From NCBI GenBank assembly GCA_019424695.1, contig JAHYZA010000008.1, positions 1 through 64,000 on the forward strand: a stretch of DNA of 64,000 bases, in the 5' to 3' direction. Under the pieces are notes generated by a model. It had not been told where the DNA came from, searched no databases, and saw only the letters and a program-made list of their open reading frames with translations. Position 1 is the first letter of the stretch; the number at the start of each line of letters is the position of its first letter. The DNA comes from Oscillospiraceae bacterium. GTDB lineage: Bacteria > Bacillota > Clostridia > Oscillospirales > Ruminococcaceae. The translations under genes were made by a program, and so were the position numbers. Of the stretch, positions 50,923-59,649 are shown one piece after another.

Positions 50923-51804
50923 ATGAAAAAGCTGATTTCTGCTACCCTGGCCGGTGCGCTGGCCCTGAGCCTGGCTGCCTGCGGTTCTACCGCTTCTGTT
51001 TCCGAATCCACCGCTTCTTCGGCTTCTTCCGAAGCCGCTGCTTCTACGGCGGAGACCGGCAGTGACCTGGCCGGCACCACCATCAAGGTGGCGGCTTCTC
51101 CCACGCCCCATGCCGAGATCCTCAATGTAGCCAAGGGCCTGCTGGCGGAACAGGGCATCACGCTGGACATCGTAGAGTTCAGTGACTATGTGCAGCCCAA
51201 CATGGTGACCGAGAGCGGGGAGGTAGATGCCAACTACTTTCAGCATCAGCCCTACCTGGATTCCTTCAATGAAGAAAACGGAACGCACCTGGTCAGCGTG
51301 GGGGATATCCACTATGAACCCCTGGGCATCTATCCCGGCAAGGCCCAGTCCCTGGATGAAATTCCCGACGGTGCCGTTATTGCCGTGCCCAATGACACCA
51401 CCAATGAAGCCCGCGCCCTGCAGCTGCTGGCCTCTCAGGGCATCATCACCATCCGGGAGGATGCCGGTCTGACCGCCACCGTCAATGATATCACCGAGAA
51501 TCCCCACAATGTGCAGGTGGAAGAGCTGGAAGCTGCCCAGCTGCCCCGCACGCTGGCCGACGTGGATTACGCGGTCATGAATGGCAACTACGCGCTGGAA
51601 GCCGGTTTCTCGGTGGGCAATGATGCACTGGCTACCGAGGATGCCGACTCCGAGGCCGCCCAGACCTACGCCAATGTGCTGGTGGTCAAGGAAGGCCGTG
51701 AGAACGACCCCGCCATCCAGGCCCTGCTGAAGGCACTGCAGAGCCAGGAGGTTAAGGATTACATCAGCGAGACCTATGACGGCGCTGTGGTGGCCCTTTT
51801 CTGA
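50923..51804 (+). CDS. metQ: methionine ABC transporter substrate-binding lipoprotein
   Basis: The 293-residue lipoprotein starts MKKLISATLAGALALSLAAC with a lipobox cysteine at residue 20. A Ser/Ala/Glu-rich linker follows, then an NlpA/MetQ domain: IKVAASPTPHAEIL, VTESGEVDANYFQHQPYLD and NDTTNEARALQLLA. It captures methionine (or a related amino acid) outside the membrane for MetN/MetI. AAAGGAG precedes the start. Confidence 0.95.
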   Translation: MKKLISATLAGALALSLAACGSTASVSESTASSASSEAAASTAETGSDLAGTTIKVAASPTPHAEILNVAKGLLAEQGITLDIVEFSDYVQPNMVTESGEVDANYFQHQPYLDSFNEENGTHLVSVGDIHYEPLGIYPGKAQSLDEIPDGAVIAVPNDTTNEARALQLLASQGIITIREDAGLTATVNDITENPHNVQVEELEAAQLPRTLADVDYAVMNGNYALEAGFSVGNDALATEDADSEAAQTYANVLVVKEGRENDPAIQALLKALQSQEVKDYISETYDGAVVALF

Positions 51805-51852
51805 TAAAAAACAGTGAAACACCTTGCAACCATACGGCAGCTAAGGTACAAT

Positions 51853-51887
51853 CAATAGGGAACGGGCGTGCAACCCGTTCCCTATTG
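51853..51887 (+). repeat. intercistronic stem-loop between metQ and metN
   Basis: CAATAGGGAACGGG and its complement CCCGTTCCCTATTG enclose 7 nt. There is no T-run, so it is more likely a message stabiliser or processing site that keeps metQ message above metNI. Confidence 0.6.
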
Positions 51888-51907
51888 TAAAATGAGGGGG
51901 AAAACCC

Positions 51908-52906
51908 ATGATCGAATTGCAACACCTGACCAAGCGTTTCGCCACCAAGGGCGGTACGGTGGTCGCGCTCAACGACATCAACCTGACCATCCGGGATGGG
52001 GATATCTACGGTATTATCGGCATGTCCGGTGCCGGCAAGTCCACGCTGGTGCGGTGCATCAATATGCTGGAACGTCCCGACGAGGGCAGCGTGGTGGTGG
52101 ATGGCCGTCAGATGGAAACGCTCAGTGCTGCCGAACTGCGTGCCGCCCGGCGGGATATCACCATGATCTTCCAGCAGTTCAACCTGCTGATGCAGCGCAC
52201 CTGCCTGCGCAACATCATGTTCCCGATGGAACTGGCCAAGGTGCCCCGGGCCAAGGCGGAGGCCCGTGCCCGGGAGTTGCTGGAACTGGTGGGTCTGCCG
52301 GATAAGGCGGAAGCCTACCCGGCGCAGCTTTCCGGCGGACAGAAACAGCGTATCGCCATCGCCCGTGCGCTGGCAACCGACCCCAAGGTTCTGCTGTGCG
52401 ATGAGGCCACCAGCGCACTGGACCCCAACACCACCCACGCCATCCTGCAGCTGATTCAGAAGATCAACCGGGAACTGGGCATCACGGTGGTGATCATTAC
52501 CCACCAGATGAGCGTGGTGGAGGAGGTCTGCAACCGCGTAGCCATTCTGGATGAAGGCACCGTGGTGGAGGAAGGCGAGGTGCAGGCCATCTTCAGCCAT
52601 CCCACCTCTGCGGCGGCCCGGCGGCTGGTCTATCCGGCGGGGGCCCCCAAGGCGGAATCCCTGCCCGGACACAGGATGGTGCGTGTGGCGTTCAACGGCA
52701 CCCAGACCACCGACAAACCGCTGGTGGCCAGCCTGGCCATCCAGTGCGGCGCACTGGTCTCTATTCTGGCGGCGGATACCCGCATCGTCAACGGACAGAC
52801 CCTGGGCAGCATGCTGCTGGCCCTGCCTGATGACGAAAATGCCGGCAAGGCCATCGAGTATATCAAAACCTATCCCGGCATCACGTATGAGGAGGTGAAC
52901 GGCTGA
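51908..52906 (+). CDS. metN: methionine ABC transporter ATP-binding protein
   Basis: A 332-residue ATPase: Walker A GMSGAGKST (about residues 39-47), signature AQLSGGQKQRIAIARAL, Walker B VLLCDEATSALD, switch His in VIITHQ. The C-terminal about 80 residues form the NIL domain, which binds methionine and inhibits transport in characterised MetN. The stop overlaps the metI start (TGATG). Confidence 0.96.
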   Translation: MIELQHLTKRFATKGGTVVALNDINLTIRDGDIYGIIGMSGAGKSTLVRCINMLERPDEGSVVVDGRQMETLSAAELRAARRDITMIFQQFNLLMQRTCLRNIMFPMELAKVPRAKAEARARELLELVGLPDKAEAYPAQLSGGQKQRIAIARALATDPKVLLCDEATSALDPNTTHAILQLIQKINRELGITVVIITHQMSVVEEVCNRVAILDEGTVVEEGEVQAIFSHPTSAAARRLVYPAGAPKAESLPGHRMVRVAFNGTQTTDKPLVASLAIQCGALVSILAADTRIVNGQTLGSMLLALPDDENAGKAIEYIKTYPGITYEEVNG

Positions 52907-53604
52907 TGACAGAATTTCTGGCAAGCAAAGAGTGGGCTACCTTTTTGCAGGTGCTGCCCACCATTCCCTTTGAAACCTGGGAAACCATCTGGTCCACCGC
53001 CGTGGCCACCCTGCTGTCACTGGTCATCGGTCTGCCCCTGGGCGTCTGCCTGGTCACCGGAGAGCAGGGGGGCGTCCGCCCGCTGCCGCGCTGGGTCATG
53101 CGCGTTCTTAACGCGTTCATCAATCTGCTGCGCAGTGTGCCTTTCCTGATCCTGATGATCATTGTCATTCCGCTGTCCCGCCTGATCGTGGGCACTTCCA
53201 TCGGTACGCCGGCATCTATCGTGCCGCTGGTGATCGCGTCGTTCCCGTTTGTCTCCCGCCTGGTGGAAACAAGCATCCGCGAAGTGGATGCCGGCGTCAT
53301 TGAGGCGGCCCAGAGTATGGGCGCTACGCCGCTGCAGATCATCACCAAGGTCATGATCCCCGAGAGCATGCCCAGCCTGATCTCCAACGTGACCATCGCC
53401 ACCACCACCATCATGGGATACGGTGCCATGGCAGGTATCATCGGCGGCGGCGGCCTGGGTAAAATCGCCATCAACTACGGTTACTACCGCTTCAACGGCG
53501 TGCTGGAGATTTTTGCTACCGCGCTGCTGGTGATTCTGGTGCAGATCCTGCAGACTGTGGGCACCCGGCTGGCGGTTCGCTGCGACAAACGGGTGCAGCG
53601 CTGA
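52906..53604 (+). CDS. metI: methionine ABC transporter permease
   Basis: A 232-residue permease with five to six membrane helices and the EAA loop EAAQSMGATPLQIITKVMIP that contacts MetN. It overlaps metN by one base and completes the metQNI set. Confidence 0.95.
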   Translation: MTEFLASKEWATFLQVLPTIPFETWETIWSTAVATLLSLVIGLPLGVCLVTGEQGGVRPLPRWVMRVLNAFINLLRSVPFLILMIIVIPLSRLIVGTSIGTPASIVPLVIASFPFVSRLVETSIREVDAGVIEAAQSMGATPLQIITKVMIPESMPSLISNVTIATTTIMGYGAMAGIIGGGGLGKIAINYGYYRFNGVLEIFATALLVILVQILQTVGTRLAVRCDKRVQR

Positions 53605-53677
53605 AAACGATCTTCCAGAATTTTCCGAATTCATAAAAGGTTCAAAATGGTGTGACAACTCGGACACAATCGGGGCG

Positions 53678-53800
53678 TATACTGTAAGGGAAGTCAAGGT
53701 AAACAACCAAAGACCCGATTTACTGCCGTCGGACCATGCGAGAGGCAATGGCCTCGGTCCGGCGCAGACAACCAACAAGGCGCCCCGCGCCATTTGAATA
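53678..53800 (+). ncRNA. candidate structured RNA after metI
   Basis: A TATACT box (53678-53683; weak -35) is followed by a compact hairpin, CGGACC (53730-53735) with GGTCCG (53756-53761) and an inner GAGGC/GCCTC stem. T-runs past the hairpin at 53811-53840 could end it. A 21-codon Arg-rich frame at 53736-53801 has no ribosome-binding site. I do not recognise the family. Confidence 0.3.
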
Positions 53801-53804
53801 GATG

Positions 53805-53840
53805 CAAAAAGCACCCCGGCAGGATCTCCTGCTGAGGTGC
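53805..53840. terminator. bidirectional terminator at the end of the threonine aldolase gene
   Basis: GCACC/GGTGC and GCAGGA/TCCTGC pair (53811-53840); an A-run on the left and T-rich bases on the right serve both strands. Confidence 0.75.
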
Positions 53841-53861
53841 GTTTGCTTTTTATGGATTGAT

Positions 53862-54914
53862 TTACAGCTTTTGTACGTCGGCGATCAGCTGTGCCACGGC
53901 TTCAGCGCGGGTGGCCCAGCTGGTGCAGAGGCGCACGGCTGTATGGTCGGCATCGGGCTTGCCCATGCCGCTCATGGCATAGCGCTCCGCCAGCGTGTTG
54001 TACCAGGCGTCCGGCAACACAAAAAACTGCTGATTGGTAGGGGAGTCGTGCAGCAGCGCAATGCCTTTTGCGGTGAAGGCATTCCGGATTTCCAGCGCCT
54101 GCCGGTCGGCTTCGGCTGCCATCGTAAAATAGGGGCTGCAGCCGCTGCCGTCCTCGCCGTCCAGCAGCGCCAGGAACTGCAGCCCCAGCAGCCGGCCCTT
54201 GGCCAGCATGCCGCCGTGCTGCTTGATGGCATACCGGAAATCCTCTTTCAGCTCGTCGTTGGTGATGACTACGGCCTCCCCGAAGAGGGCGCCGCACTTG
54301 GTGCCGCCCAGGTAGAACACGTCGCACAGCGCCGCGTAGTCCTGCAGGCTCAGGTCGTTGGCCGGGCTCATCAGGCCGTAGGCCATGCGGGCACCGTCCA
54401 CAAACAGATACAGCCCCAGATCATAGCAGACGGCTGAGATTTCCGTCAGCTCCTCCTTGGAGTAAAGGGTACCCACCTCGGTAGGATTGGACAGATACAC
54501 CATGCCGGGCTGGACCTCGTGCTCGTGGCTGGGATTGGCACGGTGGGATTCCACGGCGGCACGAATCTGCGCGGCGGTGATCTTGCCGGCGGTGGCAGGC
54601 AGCGCCAGACACTTGTGTCCGGTGGCTTCCACAGAGCCGGTCTCATGGACATGAATATGCCCGGTCTCGGCACAAAGCACCCCTTGCCAGGGCTTCAGCG
54701 CAGCGTCGATGACCGTCAGGTTGGCCTGGGTCGCGCCGACGAAGAAATGTACAGCGGCATCCGGCGCGTCACACAGGGCACGGATTTTGTCGGCAGCGGC
54801 GGCGCAGTAGTCATCCTCGCCATAGCCGGGGGTCTGTTCCAGGTTGGTCTTCTGCAGAAGGTCCAATACGGGTTGGGCAGCGCCTTCGCCGTAGTCACAC
54901 TCAAAACGAAGCAT
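53862..54914 (-). CDS. low-specificity L-threonine aldolase
   Basis: A PLP enzyme of 350 residues of the beta-eliminating lyase family; it splits threonine (and allo-threonine) to glycine and acetaldehyde. Landmarks are FVGATQANLTVIDAAL, ETGHIHVHETGSVEATGHK, FVDGARMAYGL and the PLP lysine in FYLGGTKCGALFGEA. The start at 54914 follows AAAGGAG. Divergent from the NSS symporter. Confidence 0.9.
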   Translation of the reverse strand: MLRFECDYGEGAAQPVLDLLQKTNLEQTPGYGEDDYCAAAADKIRALCDAPDAAVHFFVGATQANLTVIDAALKPWQGVLCAETGHIHVHETGSVEATGHKCLALPATAGKITAAQIRAAVESHRANPSHEHEVQPGMVYLSNPTEVGTLYSKEELTEISAVCYDLGLYLFVDGARMAYGLMSPANDLSLQDYAALCDVFYLGGTKCGALFGEAVVITNDELKEDFRYAIKQHGGMLAKGRLLGLQFLALLDGEDGSGCSPYFTMAAEADRQALEIRNAFTAKGIALLHDSPTNQQFFVLPDAWYNTLAERYAMSGMGKPDADHTAVRLCTSWATRAEAVAQLIADVQKL

Positions 54915-54968
54915 TTCGGATTCTCCTTTCAATCACATGGATTTCAGTATAGCACAGACGGGTAAACC

Positions 54969-54997
54969 TTGCAATGACCGGAAAAATACGCTATAAT
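54969..54997 (+). promoter_or_regulatory. promoter of the NSS symporter
   Basis: TTGCAA (54969) and a consensus TATAAT (54992) are 17 bp apart; the start codon is 35 bp after. Confidence 0.75.
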
Positions 54998-55031
54998 AGG
55001 TCGTATTCGTGTGAGGAAGGAAGGAAAAAAT

Positions 55032-56408
55032 ATGGAATCTCAAAAACCGCGGGAGCGCTTTGCCTCCCGCCTCGGATTCATTCTGGTCAGTGCCGGTTGT
55101 GCGATCGGTATTGGCAACGTGTGGAAATTTCCCTGGATGGCCGGTGCCAACGGCGGCGGTATTTTTGTTCTGTTCTATCTGCTGTTTCTGGTCATCATGG
55201 GCGTGCCCGTGCTGACGATGGAGCTGGCGGTAGGCCGCGCCAGCCGCCAGAGCGCGGTGGGAGCGTATAAGGCGCTGGAACCCAAAAACAGCAAGTGGCA
55301 TATTCACGGTTGGGTCTGCATCATTGGCTGCTGCGTGCTGATGATGTACTACACCACCGTGGCAGGCTGGATGCTGGATTACTTCTACAAATTTGCCACC
55401 GGCGCCTTTGCGGAAATTGATAACAGCGCCGTGGATGGCATATTCAGCTCCATGCTGGCAAACCCCGTTGAGATGACCGTCTTTATGGCGATCATCACCG
55501 TGGGCGGTTTCCTGGTCTGCTCCTTCGGGCTGCAGAAGGGGCTGGAGCGTATCTCCAAATGGATGATGCTGGCGCTGCTGGTCCTCATCGTTGTACTGGC
55601 CGTCAACAGCATCATGCTGGAGGGCGGCAAGGAGGGCCTTGCTTTCTATCTGCTGCCTGACCTTCAGCGGGCCTCCGATGTGGGCATCGGCAACGTCATT
55701 ACGGCGGCGATGAACCAGTCTTTCTTTACCCTGAGTCTCGGCATTGCGGCTATGGAGATTTTCGGCAGCTACATGACCAAGGAGCATACTCTCCCCGGCG
55801 AGGCGGTCCGCATCTGCGCCCTGGATACCTTTGTGGCTTTGATGTCCGGCCTGATCATCTTCCCGGCCTGCTTCGCCTTTGGGGTGGAACCCGACGCCGG
55901 TCCTTCTCTGATCTTCCAGACGCTGCCCCGCGTCTTTGTCAATATGGCCGGCGGCCGTGTCTGGGGCGCGTTGTTCTTCCTGTTCATGACGTTTGCCAGC
56001 TTTACCACGGTTCTGGCTGTCTTTGAAAACATTATGGCCAGCTGCATTGATTGCTTCGGCTGGACCCGTAAAAAGGCCACGCTGCTCTGCGGGCTTTTCA
56101 TTCTGATCGCCAGTCTGCCCTGCGTGCTGGGCTACAACCTGTGGTATTTCTCCCTGCCGCTGCCCAACGCGCCCGCCGGCGGCCAGATCCTCGATATCGA
56201 AGATTTCCTGGTCTCCAACCTGCTGCTGCCCATCGGCAGTCTGGTCTACCTGCTGTTCTGCGTCAGCCGCTGGGGCTGGGGTTATGACAAATACATGGCG
56301 GAGTGCAACACCGGCAAGGGCCTTAAAATGCCCCTGGTATTCAAACCCTATTTCCAGTTTGTACTGCCCATCCTGATTGTGGTCATTCTGGTTCAGGGCC
56401 TGATCTGA
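55032..56408 (+). CDS. neurotransmitter:sodium symporter family transporter
   Basis: A 458-residue LeuT-type sodium-dependent amino acid transporter with about 11-12 helices. The unwound helix 1 is visible as GCAIGIGNVWKFPWMAGANG, the sodium and substrate site. Helix 6 reads NQSFFTLSLGIAAMEIFGSY. Bacterial members usually take up amino acids such as leucine, tyrosine or tryptophan; the substrate is not set. The start at 55032 follows GGAAGGAAGG. Confidence 0.93.
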   Translation: MESQKPRERFASRLGFILVSAGCAIGIGNVWKFPWMAGANGGGIFVLFYLLFLVIMGVPVLTMELAVGRASRQSAVGAYKALEPKNSKWHIHGWVCIIGCCVLMMYYTTVAGWMLDYFYKFATGAFAEIDNSAVDGIFSSMLANPVEMTVFMAIITVGGFLVCSFGLQKGLERISKWMMLALLVLIVVLAVNSIMLEGGKEGLAFYLLPDLQRASDVGIGNVITAAMNQSFFTLSLGIAAMEIFGSYMTKEHTLPGEAVRICALDTFVALMSGLIIFPACFAFGVEPDAGPSLIFQTLPRVFVNMAGGRVWGALFFLFMTFASFTTVLAVFENIMASCIDCFGWTRKKATLLCGLFILIASLPCVLGYNLWYFSLPLPNAPAGGQILDIEDFLVSNLLLPIGSLVYLLFCVSRWGWGYDKYMAECNTGKGLKMPLVFKPYFQFVLPILIVVILVQGLI

Positions 56409-56420
56409 ACCCTGCAATAT

Positions 56421-56449
56421 AAAAGCAGCCGCCTTTGGCGGCTGCTTTT
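56421..56449. terminator. bidirectional terminator
   Basis: AAAAGCAGCCGCC and GGCGGCTGCTTTT enclose TTT, between convergent genes. Confidence 0.85.
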
Positions 56450-56460
56450 CCTTTTGTGGT

Positions 56461-57234
56461 TCAGGCCAGCTTTTCCTGCAGCCAGCCCTGCATCTCTTTC
56501 CGCATAGCGGCAAAAGCGGCTGCCGTATCGGGATTGTCGGTGGGAAAGTTCAGCAGCTTCCATAGCCATCCCTGCTCCGATACGATGCGCAGGCTTTCCG
56601 GATAGCACAATTCAAACACCAGCGAAGCATGCCCCACGGCATTGTCGGCCGGGTATTGCTTGAGGGTGCGCAGCACACAATGGTGCTCGTAAAAAGCATC
56701 CAGCACCGCCGGGCTGACCGGGCTTTGCCGCAGCGCTTCGGTGGTTACGTTATAGATCTCTTCCATCGGTACTTCCACATTGACCCGCAGAATGTCGATC
56801 TTGTCGGCGTCACGCAGAATCTGGCACATGCGCAACGTGGGCTGATCCAGGTCGTCGGGCAGGCGGTAGGCGCTGTGCCAGGTCACCGCGGTGCGCAACA
56901 ATTCGTCCTTGCTGCGGTCATCCAGGTAATCCCGGATGCGCCCTTCCTCAAAGAGGACCCGGGCGCTCATGGCAGCATGGTCGATGGACTGGGCGTCATT
57001 GAAGGTGCCATACTGGCGCAGCTGTTCAAAACGCCCCACATCGTGCAGCAGCCCGCACAGCCAGGCCAGATCGGTTTCCGGTTTTGAAAGGGAAAGGCTG
57101 CCGGCAATGCGTTGGCACAGCGCTGCCACGCGATAGGTATGGTCGATTTTGAGTTTGATCTTGGGGTCGGCAGCGTTATAGCCGGCAGCATACCCGGCAA
57201 AAGCCCGCAGGGCGCGGGAACGGTCCAGAGACAT
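56461..57234 (-). CDS. HD domain phosphohydrolase
   Basis: A 257-residue protein with an HD metal site: the first His in KIDHTYRVAALC, then LLHDVGRFEQLRQYGTF, the His of TAVTWHSAYRLP and the Asp of LRDADKIDILRV. HD enzymes cleave nucleotide phosphates or cyclic nucleotides; this group has no assigned substrate. The start at 57234 follows AAAGGAGG. Confidence 0.85.
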   Translation of the reverse strand: MSLDRSRALRAFAGYAAGYNAADPKIKLKIDHTYRVAALCQRIAGSLSLSKPETDLAWLCGLLHDVGRFEQLRQYGTFNDAQSIDHAAMSARVLFEEGRIRDYLDDRSKDELLRTAVTWHSAYRLPDDLDQPTLRMCQILRDADKIDILRVNVEVPMEEIYNVTTEALRQSPVSPAVLDAFYEHHCVLRTLKQYPADNAVGHASLVFELCYPESLRIVSEQGWLWKLLNFPTDNPDTAAAFAAMRKEMQGWLQEKLA

Positions 57235-57376
57235 GGCCAAAACCTCCTTTTTGGGGAAGACTGCTAGAAAAAACAATGAACCCTTTTTGTCATTGTACCA
57301 CGAATTTTGCAAACTGCAAAACATGCACAGAACATCCGACAAATTGCACATAAAACAGGCTGACCGATGAAAAAAC

Positions 57377-57405
57377 TTGACATTTATGTCAAAAAACGCT
57401 ATGCT
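57377..57405 (+). promoter_or_regulatory. TetR gene promoter with palindromic operator over the -35
   Basis: TTGACA (57377) and TATGCT (57400) are 17 bp apart. The -35 is part of a perfect inverted repeat, TTGACAT-TT-ATGTCAA (57377-57392), a likely binding site for the encoded regulator and autorepression. Confidence 0.65.
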
Positions 57406-57456
57406 TTATGTATAAATAACCTGCCCCGGAAGTTCCCTTGAAAGGTGGTGCATGCG

Positions 57457-58023
57457 ATGAACGCCAAAGGCGATGCCAATCGCAGTGTGCGCATGACCAA
57501 ACAGCGGTTGTATCAGGCACTCATCAACTTGCTGCAGAAGAAGGATTTGCGGGAGATCACGGTTCGGGAGTTGACCGAACTGGCCGGGATCAGCCGCGGA
57601 ACGTTTTATTTCCATTATGCCGATATCTATGCCCTGATGGAGCAGATGGAGGCCGCCCAGTTGGATCACCTGTGTGAACTGATGGACGCTCTGGTGCCCA
57701 ACATTTCGCAGGATGATGTGCCGCCGGCGCTGGTGGCGCTGTTCAGCTACCTGAACGATAATCCGGACGTTTGCCGTGCCCTGTACGGCAAAAGCTGGGA
57801 GTCGGAGTTTACCCGCAGCGCCAAAGAGATGATCGCCAAGCGCTGCCTGGGACAGCTGACCCCCGATGGAGGCACGCCGCGTCAGCAATATCTGCTGGCC
57901 TTTGCCATCAACGGCTGTTTCGGCAGCATTGCCGCCTGGCAGACCGCAGGCTATCAGCCCCCGCCGGAAGAAATGGCCGCTGTGACATGGCAGGCGATCC
58001 GGGCGGTGAAAGAACTGCTGTAA
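57457..58023 (+). CDS. TetR-family transcriptional regulator
   Basis: A 188-residue regulator. The N-terminal helix-turn-helix is clear: KQRLYQALINLLQKKDLREI then VRELTELAGISRGTFYFHYA. The C-terminal ligand domain resembles the TetR_C group often linked to DhaS-like regulators (FAINGCFGSIAAWQTAGYQP). The ATG at 57457 follows AAAGGTGG; GTG at 57445 would overlap that site. The target genes beyond itself are unknown. Confidence 0.9.
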   Translation: MNAKGDANRSVRMTKQRLYQALINLLQKKDLREITVRELTELAGISRGTFYFHYADIYALMEQMEAAQLDHLCELMDALVPNISQDDVPPALVALFSYLNDNPDVCRALYGKSWESEFTRSAKEMIAKRCLGQLTPDGGTPRQQYLLAFAINGCFGSIAAWQTAGYQPPPEEMAAVTWQAIRAVKELL

Positions 58024-58038
58024 GGCAGTAAATTTTCG

Positions 58039-58067
58039 TTGCTTTCTGCGCGAGGGTGCGTTATAAT
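58039..58067 (+). promoter_or_regulatory. promoter of the PTS IIA gene
   Basis: TTGCTT (58039) and TATAAT (58062) are 17 bp apart. Confidence 0.7.
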
Positions 58068-58119
58068 AAGCACATATCATTTGCCCGCGCCGCGGGCCAC
58101 ACAAAGGAGAATATACATC

Positions 58120-58632
58120 ATGGGATTTTTTGATTTTCTGAAAAAGAAGCCGGAAGAAGCACCGGCGGCCCCCACTTTTCCGATGACGCTGGCGGCGGAT
58201 GCCAAAGGCACCGTGGTTCCGATGGAGCAGATTCCTGATGAAGTGTTTGCGCAGGGCATTCTGGGCAAGTGCTGCGGCATTGACCCCACAGAGGGCAAGG
58301 TTTTTGCGCCGGTTGACGGCACCATCACCCAGGCCCCGGACAGCGGCCATGCACTGGGCATCGAGGGCGAAGGCGGCGTGGAAGTGCTGATCCATGTCGG
58401 CGTGGATACCGTCGAAATGAAGGGCGACGGCTTCAGCCCCAAGGTCAAGGAAGGCGACAAGATCAAGAAAGGCCAGCTGCTGCTGGAGATGGATCTCGAA
58501 AAGATTGCGGCGGCCAACCATCCTGCGGTGGTCATCACGGTCATCACCAACACCGATGATTTCAAGGATGTGGAGCTGGTTGCTTCCGGTTCTGTGGAAG
58601 CGGGCGCCGATCTGCTCAAGATCAGCAAGTAA
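58120..58632 (+). CDS. PTS glucose-type IIA component (EIIA-Glc, stand-alone)
   Basis: A 170-residue phosphocarrier. A short basic N-terminus (MGFFDFLKKKPEE) precedes the IIA(Glc) domain: GKCCGIDPTEGKVFAPVDG, SGHALGIEGE and the phosphoryl-accepting His in EVLIHVGVDTVEM. No IIBC gene is adjacent, so it must serve a permease elsewhere or have a regulatory role. AAAGGAG precedes the start. Confidence 0.93.
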   Translation: MGFFDFLKKKPEEAPAAPTFPMTLAADAKGTVVPMEQIPDEVFAQGILGKCCGIDPTEGKVFAPVDGTITQAPDSGHALGIEGEGGVEVLIHVGVDTVEMKGDGFSPKVKEGDKIKKGQLLLEMDLEKIAAANHPAVVITVITNTDDFKDVELVASGSVEAGADLLKISK

Positions 58633-58738
58633 TTCAATATCTTTCAGGGCGTGCCTTGCGGTGCGCCCTGTTTTTATGGTACAATACCTGACGGCGGGGC
58701 GGCAGCCGCGCCAAACCTCGAGAAAAGGAAGTTGCCTT

Positions 58739-59320
58739 ATGAGTGCGATTTTAGCCGTCTGCGGCGAGAGTTTCTGCGCAATGGTCAGTGACGGCCGTAT
58801 GGTGGAGGAACCCATCGTCGGTCAGCAGCCCAAGATCATCAGCGAGGATCTGCCCAAGGTCCGCAAAGTCAACCGGAATGTCCTGATCGGTTTTGCGGGG
58901 GATACCCTGGCCGCCGTACAGATCATCAATGCGCTGGACGAATACGATACCCAATACCTCACCCTGGAAAAGATCGTCAAGATCCTCTGCCAGAAAGCCC
59001 CTTCCGTGCGGGTACAGCCGGTGGGAGTGCGGTTGCTGGTAGGCGGACGCAACCGCAAGGGGCAGTTTGTCCTTACCACCCTGGGCAGTGCCGAGCAGTA
59101 TGTGCCGCAGACTCAGCCCGCCCGCGCCGGAGCCTACCTGATCGAGGGAGCGTGTTCCCACACGGAGATCGCGCCCTGGCTGGAACGGGAAGTCAAGCCC
59201 CAGGCGGCCGAATGGCGCAGTCTGGACGATGTGGCACACACGCTGGATGCCTGCATCGCCAAACTGGCTGAGCAGGACAAGAGTGTGAATACCACCTGTT
59301 TCCGGGAACTGGTCATGTAA
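58739..59320 (+). CDS. conserved hypothetical protein, possible Ntn-hydrolase-like fold
   Basis: I do not recognise the family with confidence. The 193-residue soluble protein begins MSAILAVCGESFCAMVSDGR, continues NRNVLIGFAGDTLAAVQIIN and has RLLVGGRNRKGQFVLTTLG. Alternating strands, the GFAGD loop and a Gly-rich strand resemble proteasome/HslV-type Ntn hydrolases, but there is no Thr at position 2. An AGGAAG site precedes the start, and a TTGCGG...TATGGTACAAT promoter lies at about 58655-58685. A terminator (59358-59393) ends it. Confidence 0.5.
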   Translation: MSAILAVCGESFCAMVSDGRMVEEPIVGQQPKIISEDLPKVRKVNRNVLIGFAGDTLAAVQIINALDEYDTQYLTLEKIVKILCQKAPSVRVQPVGVRLLVGGRNRKGQFVLTTLGSAEQYVPQTQPARAGAYLIEGACSHTEIAPWLEREVKPQAAEWRSLDDVAHTLDACIAKLAEQDKSVNTTCFRELVM

Positions 59321-59357
59321 AAGATTGCGTGGCAGCGTCCGCAAAACAAAAATCTGC

Positions 59358-59393
59358 AAATGCCTGTGCCGAATTTTGGTACAGGCATTTTTT
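59358..59393 (+). terminator. terminator before the mgtE leader
   Basis: AAATGCCTGT (59358) pairs with ACAGGCATTT (59381-59390), with further pairs inside, and is followed by T residues. Confidence 0.8.
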
Positions 59394-59501
59394 GTGCAAA
59401 ATTGTCGGGATTGGGGTTGACGAAAAGGGGGGCAGGGTGGTAAAGTAAGGTCGGGCAAAAGGCCCAACATGATATTGTAACGCGAAAGAGAGGTGGTTGT
59501 C

Positions 59502-59597
59502 ATGGATACGCCCAGTAGTCCCAGTCCTGTGTACCGATGTATCAATATGGCAGCCATCCCGTTGTTGTGTTGGGGCAAGCCTTGCCCTGCGCGGTGA
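59502..59597 (+). CDS. proline-rich leader peptide upstream of mgtE
   Basis: A 31-codon ORF (MDTPSSPSPVYRCINM at the N-terminus, ending PLLCWGKPCPAR) starts after AGAGGTGG. A promoter (TTGACG near 59416, TAAAGT about 18 bp on) lies upstream. Its 3' part lies in two mutually exclusive hairpins: GGGCA/TGCCC (59573-59587) and CCCTGCGCG/CGCGCAGGG (59585-59608). Acidic/proline-rich leader peptides sense magnesium upstream of mgtA and corA in enterobacteria; a comparable leader here would be a separate invention. Translation is inferred. Confidence 0.55.
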   Translation: MDTPSSPSPVYRCINMAAIPLLCWGKPCPAR

Positions 59598-59649
59598 AAC
59601 GCGCAGGGTTGGGCCGTGCTTTGCATTGCCCTGAATAGAATGGAATGTG

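Noticed and set aside
53736..53801. 21-codon Arg-rich frame in the metI-aldolase gap
   Set aside because: No Shine-Dalgarno and its start lies in a hairpin arm; kept only as part of the structured RNA.
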